Assembly: GCA_009927195.1 (NCBI GenBank)
Contig: RFNL01000273.1
Location: 1-9,149 of the forward strand
Direction: 5' to 3'
DNA from: Betaproteobacteria bacterium
GTDB taxonomy: Bacteria; Pseudomonadota; Gammaproteobacteria; Burkholderiales; Burkholderiaceae_C
DNA length: 9,149 nucleotides
Below, piece after piece: positions 1 through 6,237 of this stretch. How positions within the stretch are numbered: position 1 is the stretch's first letter; every line of letters starts with the position of its first letter. The position numbers were made by a program, and so were the translations under genes. The notes beneath the pieces were generated by a model, which was not told where the DNA came from, did no database searches, and worked only from the letters and a program-made list of their open reading frames with translations.

Positions 1-909
1 TTCTTGCCCGATTTGCAGCGGATCTTGAGTTATTTGCCCAAGCAGCGCATTACCTTGTTGTTTTCGGCCACCTTCTCGCCCGAGATCAAGCGGCTGGCGT
101 CGAGCTATTTGCAAAACCCGGTCACCATCGAGGTGGCGCGGCCCAATGAGACGGCCTCTACCGTCAGCCAGCATTTCTACAGCGTGAGCGACGACGACAA
201 GCGCCGCGCCCTGCGCGAATTGATCAAACGCCACGCCATCACCCAAGCCTTTGTGTTTGTCAACAGCAAACTGGGTTGTGCCCGCTTGGCGCGATCACTC
301 GAGCGCGATGGCCTCAACACCACCGCCTTGCACGGCGACAAAAGCCAAGATGAACGGCTCAAGGCCTTGGACGCCTTCAAGCGTGGCGACGTGGATTTGC
401 TCATTTGCACCGACGTGGCCGCACGCGGCTTGGACATCAAAGATGTGCCTGCGGTGTTTAACTTTGACATCCCCTTCAATGCCGAAGATTATGTGCACCG
501 CATAGGTCGCACGGGCCGGGCCGGTGCTTCCGGCTTGGCGCTGAGTTTTGTTTCGGGCAATGACAACCGCTTGGTGGCGGACATTGAAAAGTTGATCAAG
601 AAAAAGATTGAACTCGAGGCGATTGAATTTGACGCAGACCGACCGCGCGAGCGCATCAACAACGGCCGGCGCGCTTGGGGCGAAGAAGACCCGCGCGATG
701 TGCTGGATGCGCCCGAGGCAAATCGACTCCGGGCTTCAGCGCGTGGGCCCCGTTCGGCACCCAAAGACCCGTTCTTTGACAAACCCTATGAACCACCCAC
801 CGTGGTCGCCCCGCCAGCCTGGGAGGCCAGCGAGCGGCCCTCAGGACGCATATCGGTCAATATCAAGCCCAAGCGCAAAGTGGCGGCATTGTTCAAAACC
901 GAATCCTGA
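1..909 (+). CDS. rhlE: RhlE-type DEAD-box ATP-dependent RNA helicase, C-terminal part (5' end outside window)
   Basis: An ATP-dependent RNA helicase that unwinds or remodels short RNA duplexes in the cytoplasm, probably in ribosome assembly or RNA turnover. The frame is open from base 1 and encodes 302 residues to a TGA. Walker A and the DEAD box lie upstream of the window. Visible motifs, numbered from the first residue here: SAT (motif III) at 22-24, FVFVNSK (motif IV region) at about 83-89, TDVAARGLD (motif V) at 137-145 and HRIGRTGR (motif VI, ATP/RNA contacts) at 166-173. A family-typical variable tail of about 100 residues follows. It is rich in Arg and Pro, contains DPFFDKPYEPP and ends in a basic stretch, consistent with RhlE-group helicases in Burkholderiales. 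Assignment to DEAD-box helicases is secure. RhlE rather than another paralogue is inferred from the tail and the overall sequence. No convincing terminator is seen in the 50 bases before apaH. Confidence 0.9.
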   Translation, partial: FLPDLQRILSYLPKQRITLLFSATFSPEIKRLASSYLQNPVTIEVARPNETASTVSQHFYSVSDDDKRRALRELIKRHAITQAFVFVNSKLGCARLARSLERDGLNTTALHGDKSQDERLKALDAFKRGDVDLLICTDVAARGLDIKDVPAVFNFDIPFNAEDYVHRIGRTGRAGASGLALSFVSGNDNRLVADIEKLIKKKIELEAIEFDADRPRERINNGRRAWGEEDPRDVLDAPEANRLRASARGPRSAPKDPFFDKPYEPPTVVAPPAWEASERPSGRISVNIKPKRKVAALFKTES

Positions 910-959
910 GCGGCACTTTTTCTGCACCTACAGCGCAGCCGGATGCATACCCCTGGCCC

Positions 960-1793
960 TCAGCTCAAAGGGGCCGCGCGGTCCGGATTGGGCACCTGCA
1001 CTTTGTCTCCCCAACGGCCATCGGGGCGCAACTCCAAAGCGGTCAGCATGCCGCCCCACACACAGCCTGTGTCCAGGCATGCCACATCTTCGCGCTCCAG
1101 CCAGCCCAGGGTGGACCAGTGGCCAAAGGCGATGCGGGTGCCGCTGCTGAGGCGCTTGGGAACATCAAACCAAGGCATCAAGCCCTTGGGCGCACGCTGC
1201 GCGCCTTCTTTGACGCTGAAGTCCATGACCCCTTGGGGGCTGCAAAAACGCAAACGGGTCAGCGCATTGACAATGCAACGCCAGCGCTCTACCCCCTGCA
1301 ATTGATCGCTCCAATGGGCAGGCGAGTTGCCATACAACTGGGGCAAAAATTCTGCCAACCGGGCAGTGCGTAAAACGGCTTGTACTTCTGCGGCCAGGGC
1401 CAAGGTTTGGTCGATCCCCCAACTGGGCAGCACGCCCGCGTGCACCATCAGACAATCTCGCAGGTGCAAGGCCAGCGGTTGCATGCGCAGCCACTGCAAC
1501 AATGGATCGCTGTCTTGGGCTTGCAACAAGTCGTTCAAGGTGTCGCTGGGGCGGGCGGGTCGCACCCCATGGGCCACGGCCAAGGCATGCAGATCGTGGT
1601 TGCCCAGCACGCAAAGGGCAGCGCCTTGCAAGGCCACCACGCGCCGCAGCACTGCGGCGGAGGAGGGACCGCGGTTGACCAAGTCACCCAACAAAACCAA
1701 TTGGTCGCGGCTGGGTGAAAAATCGATATGTTGTAGCAACAGGTGCAAGGCCGCATCACAGCCTTGCACATCGCCAATCAGGTAAAGTGCCAT
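960..1793 (-). CDS. apaH: symmetrical bis(5'-nucleosyl)-tetraphosphatase (Ap4A hydrolase)
   Basis: Hydrolyses diadenosine tetraphosphate symmetrically to two ADP, keeping the Ap4A alarmone low and, in E. coli, affecting RNA 5' Np4 capping. It is a cytoplasmic metallophosphoesterase. The 277-residue product has the usual length and the full metal-binding set: GDVQGC at 7-12, GDLVNRGP at 36-43, GNHD at 64-67 and VHAG at 117-120. Near the C-terminus come FGHWSTLGW and the ApaH-typical LDTGCVWGGMLTALEL. The start is the ATG at 1793, giving MALYLIGDVQGC as in the family. The frame stays open much further upstream to about 2888, but that part is antisense to the next gene and has no ApaH similarity. 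The gene converges on the helicase and diverges from the CorC-like gene. No Shine-Dalgarno site is obvious; AGAGACAATCA ends 5 bases before the ATG. Confidence 0.95.
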   Translation of the reverse strand: MALYLIGDVQGCDAALHLLLQHIDFSPSRDQLVLLGDLVNRGPSSAAVLRRVVALQGAALCVLGNHDLHALAVAHGVRPARPSDTLNDLLQAQDSDPLLQWLRMQPLALHLRDCLMVHAGVLPSWGIDQTLALAAEVQAVLRTARLAEFLPQLYGNSPAHWSDQLQGVERWRCIVNALTRLRFCSPQGVMDFSVKEGAQRAPKGLMPWFDVPKRLSSGTRIAFGHWSTLGWLEREDVACLDTGCVWGGMLTALELRPDGRWGDKVQVPNPDRAAPLS

Positions 1794-1798
1794 GCAAG

Positions 1799-1809
1799 TG
1801 ATTGTCTCT
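1799..1809 (-). promoter_or_regulatory. AGAGACAATCA motif before the apaH start
   Basis: Read on the minus strand, AGAGACAATCA ends 5 bases before the apaH ATG (1793). It is identical to the motif before the CoA-transferase gene at 4255-4265. It lies within the 51-base divergent gap shared with the CorC-like gene. It may be a -10 element of a short-leader promoter or a weak ribosome-binding region; neither is shown. Confidence 0.35.
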
Positions 1810-1844
1810 AATTTGACGCTTTTGATCTGCGCCCCCCACACCCC

Positions 1845-3185
1845 ATGGAACTGTTGTTGATTGCAGGCCTGACCCTGCTCAACGGGTTCTTTGCCATGGC
1901 CGAAATGGCGCTGTCGTCCAGCCGCAAAGCCCGCTTGGTCGCTTTGGATGAGTCTGGTGCCGCCGGTGCGCGGGCCGCTTTGGAGTTGATGGAGCGACCC
2001 ACCCAATTTTTGTCCACGGTGCAAATTGGCATCACCTCGATCGGGGTGCTCAATGGCATCGTGGGCGAGGCCGCTTTCAGCCATGGTTTGGGTCAAGTGA
2101 TGTTGGATGCGGGCTGGAGCCCCTGGGCCGCCGCTTGGGTGGCCACGGCCGTGGTGGTCACCCTCATCACCGTCATCACCATCATTTTTGGCGAGTTGGT
2201 ACCCAAACGCATCGCCCAGTTGCACCCCGAAACCGTGGCACGTTGGTGCGCACCGCTCATGTTGGCCCTGGCCCGCTTGGCGCGGCCCATGGTGTGGTTG
2301 CTGTCGTGGGCCACCTCGGGGGTTTTGGGCTTGTTGCGCATTGATACCCGAGGCAGCCCCAGCGTGACCGAAGAGGAGATCACCGCCAGTTTGAACCAGG
2401 GGGTGGATGCAGGATTGATTGAGTTGCACGAGCACCAAATGGTGAAAAACGTGTTTCATTTGGACGAGCGCAACCTCACATCGATGATGGTGCCGCGCGC
2501 CGACATTGCCTGGCTGGATGCCCGCGCCAGCGTGGCCCAGGCCTTGGCCCAGATCAGACTCATCGGGATCCATTCTTGGTACCCGGTGTGCCGAGATGGT
2601 TTGGACCATGTGTTGGGCGCCATCAGCGTGGGTCAGTTGTTGGACCCGACTTTGGCCCCAGACCTTTTGCTGGAGACCTTGGTTCAGCCCGTGCCATTTG
2701 TGCCCGAAACCCTGACCGGCTTGGACTTGCTGGCCCAATTTCGCCGCCCGACCAACCTGGTCGCTGGCCCTGGATGGCGTGACCACAGCCAGGGTCGTTT
2801 GACTTTGGTGGTCGATGAGTACGGTGTGGTTCAAGGCATGATGACCCCGCGCGATGTGCTCGAAGCCATCACCGGTGAGTTGCTGCACAACTCTGCCCCA
2901 GAGGAAACCTGGGCCACCCAGCGAGCCGATGGCACTTGGTTGCTCGACGGACTGATGCCCATCAGCGAACTCAAGACCCGCTTGCAGCTAAAAGATTTAC
3001 CGCATGAAGACAAAGGCCGCTACAACACCGTCGCCGGATTGGTGTTGGTGTTGGCTGGCCGATTGCCACGCACCGGAGAGGTTTTTGAAGGGGCCGGTTG
3101 GTCCTTTGAGGTGTTGGACATGGATGGTCGGCGCATCGACAAGGTGTGGGCCAGGCCCTTGCCAGATTCTGACCATACAGGGTAA
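1845..3185 (+). CDS. hemolysin/CorC-family membrane protein (CNNM domain, CBS pair, CorC_HlyC domain)
   Basis: A membrane protein of the HlyC/CorC or CNNM group; members are linked to Mg2+/Co2+ efflux or homeostasis, but the exact role here is not known. The 446 residues follow the standard order. A DUF21/CNNM membrane region covers about 1-165, with hydrophobic segments near 1-22, 96-115 and 135-165 and GELVPKR at 116-122. A TEEEI linker lies at 175-179. A CBS pair covers about 211-345, with MVPR at 215-218 and VDEYGVVQGMMTPRDVLEAITGE at 323-345 (key residues D324, E325, Y326, G327). A C-terminal CorC_HlyC domain covers about 360-440, with TVAG at 395-398. The stretch 301-318 before the second CBS strand is longer than I expect for the family. 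The start at 1845 gives a normal N-terminal hydrophobic segment, though the bases before it (a C-rich run) contain no Shine-Dalgarno sequence. It is transcribed divergently from apaH. Confidence 0.9.
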   Translation: MELLLIAGLTLLNGFFAMAEMALSSSRKARLVALDESGAAGARAALELMERPTQFLSTVQIGITSIGVLNGIVGEAAFSHGLGQVMLDAGWSPWAAAWVATAVVVTLITVITIIFGELVPKRIAQLHPETVARWCAPLMLALARLARPMVWLLSWATSGVLGLLRIDTRGSPSVTEEEITASLNQGVDAGLIELHEHQMVKNVFHLDERNLTSMMVPRADIAWLDARASVAQALAQIRLIGIHSWYPVCRDGLDHVLGAISVGQLLDPTLAPDLLLETLVQPVPFVPETLTGLDLLAQFRRPTNLVAGPGWRDHSQGRLTLVVDEYGVVQGMMTPRDVLEAITGELLHNSAPEETWATQRADGTWLLDGLMPISELKTRLQLKDLPHEDKGRYNTVAGLVLVLAGRLPRTGEVFEGAGWSFEVLDMDGRRIDKVWARPLPDSDHTG

Positions 3186-3212
3186 TCCCATGTCTGTCGG
3201 CCACGGATAAAT

Positions 3213-3244
3213 TTGATAATTCTTGATTAATCTATCAAGAATTA
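3213..3244. repeat. AT-rich perfect inverted repeat with 10-base direct repeats (possible operator)
   Basis: Two 11-base arms, TAATTCTTGAT at 3217-3227 and ATCAAGAATTA at 3234-3244, are perfect complements around a 6-base spacer. TTGATAATTC (3213-3222) and TTGATTAATC (3223-3232) also match at 8 of 10 bases, one helical turn apart. The block is strongly AT-rich against GC-rich surroundings and ends two bases before the ATG at 3247. GATAAT at 3215-3220 resembles a -10 box, but I see no good -35. There is no T-run on either side, so a terminator is unlikely. An operator or autoregulatory site for the downstream helix-turn-helix gene is an inference. Confidence 0.5.
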
Positions 3245-3246
3245 AC

Positions 3247-4174
3247 ATGTCTGACACCACTGGCCATGACCCGCAGGTCCCTGATGGGATTGATGGGGCA
3301 CAGCTGAACGGCTGCGCCTGTTGGCTGGTTTGGACCCCACGGTGTTGGCGATACGCACCAGTTTGTCCAAAACCAGGTGCTGCAAATCGAAAATGGTGGA
3401 CATGATTTGTTCTACAACCTGTCCATCAAACGCGCTTGTGCCCGCAAACTGGCCCAGGCATTGGGCATTAACCCCAATGTTGTGGTGGCTGATTTGCCCG
3501 CCTCGGCCGCAGCTTCCGCCGTGGCGGAGGTAGCGTTGTTGCCCAAATGGAAAGCGGCTGACCCAATGGATCGAAAAAGGCGCCGCTTCCCCGTCTTTGC
3601 GGCCAGCGCCGCCGTGGTGCTGGTGATGATGGCTGTGGCTGTGACACAGCTGCAAAGAATGGATGGCGGTATCTCAGCGGCGGCGCAGTTGTGGCGGGAT
3701 TGGGTGGCTTGGATGCCCCGATTGAACCTTTCAAGAACGCCATCCCAGGCCTCAGACAACGGGTCCACCGCCACCCCTTCCGAGCCCGCCTCAGCGGACA
3801 AGGGGCCTGAGCACGCGCGGAGCGTGCAAACCCAGGTGACTGCCAGTGCCAACCCAACGGCCCCAAAGGCGCCCAGTGAATGTCCATTGGCCAACGGTCA
3901 AAGCCCTGTGGTGCAGCCACTAAAGGCCTTCAAAGCGGGGCAAATGGTGTTTGTGCAGGCCTTGGGCGATCAGCATTTGTGCCTGCGCGACCACAGTGGG
4001 CAGGCATGGTCGGTGTTTTTCAAGGCCGGCCAAGAGCGCAGTTTCTATGGCTTGCCACCATGGACGGTTCAGTCGCCGGCCTTGTCGCAGTTCAAAGTTT
4101 TTTTCCAGGGCTGGCGGCTGCGTTTCCCAGAAGACTCCCTAAACAGCGTGCGCATCGTCGAGGTGCCGTACTGA
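3247..4174 (+). pseudogene. RodZ-like helix-turn-helix membrane protein, N-terminal part broken by two -1 frameshifts
   Basis: As written the gene is not continuous. Frame 1 from ATG 3247 reads MSDTTGHDPQVPDGIDGAQL. Frame 3 from about 3309 reads RLRLLAGLDPTVLAIRTSLSK. Frame 2 from 3374 reads QVLQIENGGHDLFYNLSIKR and stays open to TGA 4174. Joined, these give one plausible protein of about 309 residues. An N-terminal helix-turn-helix of the RodZ/HTH_25 kind comes first, followed by a basic stretch (DRKRRR). A single membrane segment is encoded at about 3587-3652, then a low-complexity Ser/Thr/Pro/Ala linker. The C-terminal periplasmic domain (CLRDHSGQAWSVFFKAGQ ... FYGLPPWTVQSP) resembles the DUF4115 domain of RodZ. 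RodZ links MreB to cell-shape control, but this protein is divergent and the role is not certain. It could be a real pseudogene or an intact gene with sequence errors. If only the open part is expressed, the product would start near 3377 and lack half of the HTH. Confidence 0.7.
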
Positions 4175-4186
4175 GATGCCATCGAT

Positions 4187-4205
4187 GCGCGGTTGCCAAC
4201 CGTGC
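4187..4205. repeat. small imperfect inverted repeat, weak terminator candidate
   Basis: GCGCGGTTG (4187-4195) and CAACCGTGC (4197-4205) pair with one G-T wobble around a single base, just 12 bases after the stop of the RodZ-like gene. The stem is GC-rich, but no T-run follows directly. A rho-independent terminator is therefore only a weak possibility. Confidence 0.3.
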
Positions 4206-4230
4206 CTGCCAGTCATCGGTTTGACCGTAC

Positions 4231-4250
4231 ATGGGCTCTATTGGGCTCTA
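4231..4250 (+). repeat. two-copy 10-base tandem repeat upstream of the CoA-transferase gene
   Basis: ATGGGCTCTA is followed at once by TTGGGCTCTA, a 9-of-10 match. It lies 20-39 bases before the ATG at 4270, in the position expected for promoter elements. A TTGACC hexamer precedes it at 4221-4226, but no well-spaced -10 goes with it. Confidence 0.5.
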
Positions 4251-4254
4251 GCTG

Positions 4255-4265
4255 AGAGACAATCA
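4255..4265 (+). promoter_or_regulatory. AGAGACAATCA motif before the CoA-transferase start
   Basis: This 11-mer ends 4 bases before the ATG at 4270. The identical 11-mer sits 5 bases before the apaH ATG on the opposite strand (1799-1809). GACAAT within it could act as a -10 hexamer giving a very short leader, or the AGAGA part could be a weak ribosome binding site. Both readings are inference; no good -35 is visible at the right spacing. Confidence 0.35.
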
Positions 4266-4269
4266 AGCC

Positions 4270-5494
4270 ATGCCAACCAAGCCCTTAACCCACCCATCCG
4301 ATGCCGTGGCTGGCCCTTTGGCCGGTATCAAGGTGATCGAACTCGGACAACTCATCGCGGGTCCCTTTGCGGCCAAAACCCTGGCCGATTTTGGTGCCGA
4401 TGTCATCAAAATTGAGCCCCCGGGGGCCGGCGACCCCTTGCGCAAATGGCGCTTGCTCAAAGATGGCACCTCGGTGTGGTGGCAGGTGCAGTCACGCAAC
4501 AAGCGCTCGGTGGCGCTGAATTTGCGCAACCCCCAGGCGCAAGACATCGTGCGCCAACTCGCCGGCGAAGCCGATGTGTTGATCGAGAATTTTCGCCCCG
4601 GCGCGATGGAGTCTTGGGGTTTGGGGCCGACCGCGTTGCAAGCACTCAACCCGCGCTTGATCATGTTGCGCATCAGCGGTTATGGGCAGACCGGGCCGTG
4701 GCGCGATAAACCCGGGTTTGGCGTGGTGGCAGAGGCCATGGGGGGCTTGCGCCACCTCACTGCAGAGCCGGGCAGGGTGCCGGTGCGGGTGGGGGTGAGC
4801 CTGGGTGACACCTTGGCCTCTTTGCACGGAGTGATCGGTGTGTTGATGGCATTGCACGAGCGCCACCGCAGCGGTTTGGGTCAGGTGATCGACATGGCCT
4901 TGTACGAGGCGGTGTTCAATTGCATGGAAAGCCTGTTGCCCGAATACAGCGCCTTCCAAGCGGTGCGCGAGCCCGGTGGCAGTGCCTTGCCTGGCATTGC
5001 ACCGACCAATGCCTATCGCTGCAACGATGGGGGCTATGCCCTGGTGGCGGGCAACGGCGACAGCATTTTCAAGCGCCTCATGCATGCCATTGGGCGCGAT
5101 GACCTGGGGCTGGACCCGGCCCTGTCCGACAACAGCGGTCGGGTGGGGCGGGTGGCTGAAATCGATGCGGCCATCGAGGCCTGGACCTTGCAGCACAGCG
5201 TGGACGAGGTGTTGGCCATGCTCGAGCGCCAGAAGTGCCCGGTGGGCGCATCTACACCATTGCCGACATTGCCCATGACCCGCATTACCAAGCGCGCGGC
5301 ATGATCGAGCAAATCACCATGGCCGATGGTTCTCGCTTGAGCGTGCCCGGTGTGGTGCCCAAACTCTCGCGCACGCCCGGTGGCATGCGCCGACTTGCTC
5401 CCGATTTGGGCCAAGACACCGATGCAGTGCTGACCGAATGGGCCTGAGCCCGGCGCAAATTCAAACCCTGCGCGAGCGCGGCGTGGTGGCTTGA
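4270..5494 (+). pseudogene. CaiB/BaiF family III CoA-transferase, 3' part broken by two -1 frameshifts
   Basis: Family III CoA-transferases move CoA between carboxylic acids through an aspartyl-CoA thioester intermediate; the substrate here cannot be told. Frame 1 runs from ATG 4270 through LAGIKVIELGQLIAGPF (18-34), GADVIKIEPPGAGD (42-55), ENFRPG (106-111) and RVGVSLGDTLASLHG (173-187), where Asp180 is the likely catalytic residue. PTNAYR follows. At about 5233-5237 the family-like sequence moves to frame 3 (VPGGRIYTIADIAHDPHYQA), and at about 5438-5440 to frame 2 (GLSPAQIQTLRERGVVA), ending at TGA 5492-5494. Adding one base at each point gives about 408 residues, the normal family length. 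Uncorrected, the first frame ends at 5304 (344 residues) with an unrelated tail. The repaired stop overlaps the next gene's ATG (TGATG), which suggests translational coupling. It could be genuine decay or sequence error. Confidence 0.85.
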
Positions 5495-6237
5495 TGGAGT
5501 TGCAGGAATTGCTCTATTGCCAGGGCTTTGGCACTCGCCGCGTGTGCGTGGGACTGGTGCAAAAAGGCTTGGTGCGGCTGCCCATAGACGGTGTGTGGCA
5601 GACCTGCCAAGACCCATGGAGGGAGATCGATGTCGCGCCCGACAAGCCCTTTGAAGTGCAAGGCATGTCCTGGATTTACCGCGCCCGTGCCCATCTGATG
5701 CTGCACAAACCCGCTGGGACAGAATGCTCGCGCAAGCCCTCGGCTTGGCCCAGCATTTACAGCCTGTTGCCCGCGCCTTTGCGTCAGCGGCCGCAAAAAA
5801 GCGCGGTCGACGGTGTGCAGGCCGTGGGCCGTTTGGACCAAGACACCACGGGTTTGTTGCTGCTCAGCGATGACGGGCAATTCATCCATCGCATGGCTTC
5901 ACCGCGCCACCATGTGCCCAAGCGCTATCAGGTGCACACCGTGGACGCGCTGACCCCGTATCAAACCGACCAATTGATGGCGGGCGTGGTGCTCGACGAC
6001 GATCCGCTGCCGGTGCGTGCCGCCGCCTGCGAGACCCTGGGCAGCCACCACCTGGCCCTGACCTTGACCGAAGGCAAGTACCACCAGGTCAAGCGCATGC
6101 TTGCGGCGGTGGGCAACCGGGTAGCGCGATTGCATCGATCGGCCATTGGCGGTTTGCAATTGCCCAGCGACTTGCTGCCCGGGCAGTGGCGTTGGCTCAG
6201 CGCCTGCGATTTGCTGCAAGTGGGCTATTCGACCTGA
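5494..6237 (+). CDS. rsuA: 16S rRNA pseudouridine synthase, RsuA family
   Basis: Isomerises a uridine in 16S rRNA to pseudouridine (position 516 in E. coli RsuA). The 247 residues start with a short S4-like RNA-binding segment (about 3-29). The catalytic domain follows: LMLHKPAGTECSRKPS at about 68-83, GRLDQDTTGLLLLSDDG at 112-128 with Asp115 as the predicted catalytic aspartate, SPRHHVPKRY after it, and KYHQVKRML in the C-terminal part. The SPRHH-K-Y block and the length favour RsuA over RluB, RluE or RluF, but the choice is not absolute. ATG 5494 is preferred over the in-frame TTG at 5491. It has GGTGG about 5 bases upstream and overlaps the repaired stop of the CoA-transferase by one base. 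The 3' end overlaps the hydrolase gene on the other strand by 13 bases. Confidence 0.85.
   Translation: MELQELLYCQGFGTRRVCVGLVQKGLVRLPIDGVWQTCQDPWREIDVAPDKPFEVQGMSWIYRARAHLMLHKPAGTECSRKPSAWPSIYSLLPAPLRQRPQKSAVDGVQAVGRLDQDTTGLLLLSDDGQFIHRMASPRHHVPKRYQVHTVDALTPYQTDQLMAGVVLDDDPLPVRAAACETLGSHHLALTLTEGKYHQVKRMLAAVGNRVARLHRSAIGGLQLPSDLLPGQWRWLSACDLLQVGYST

Noticed and set aside
2135..2344. His-rich plus-strand frame (HPHHRHHHHFW) that looks like a metal-binding peptide
   Set aside because: It arises from GTC/ATC-rich codons of a Val/Ile/Thr membrane segment in the CorC-like gene read out of frame.
1794..2888. Long open frame on the minus strand continuous with apaH (642 codons in total)
   Set aside because: It lies wholly antisense to the CorC-like gene, is rich in His/Gln/Gly as expected for antisense of GC-rich coding DNA, and adds nothing ApaH-like. 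apaH starts at 1793 with the family N-terminus.
3217..3244. Palindrome as a rho-independent terminator of the CorC-like gene
   Set aside because: The stem is AT-rich and no T-run follows on either strand; an operator or promoter-linked role fits better.
3247..3405. A separate small protein from ATG 3247 in frame 1
   Set aside because: After residue 20 it is Cys/Trp-rich with no plausible fold. Its first residues join naturally to the RodZ-like HTH when the frameshift is allowed.
4492..5196. 234-codon minus-strand open frame inside the CoA-transferase
   Set aside because: Low-complexity His/Gln-rich antisense translation; the sense strand holds clear family motifs.
5235..5447. An independent 70-codon gene starting at GTG 5235
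   Set aside because: Its sequence is the C-terminal block of the CoA-transferase in a shifted frame, not a stand-alone gene.
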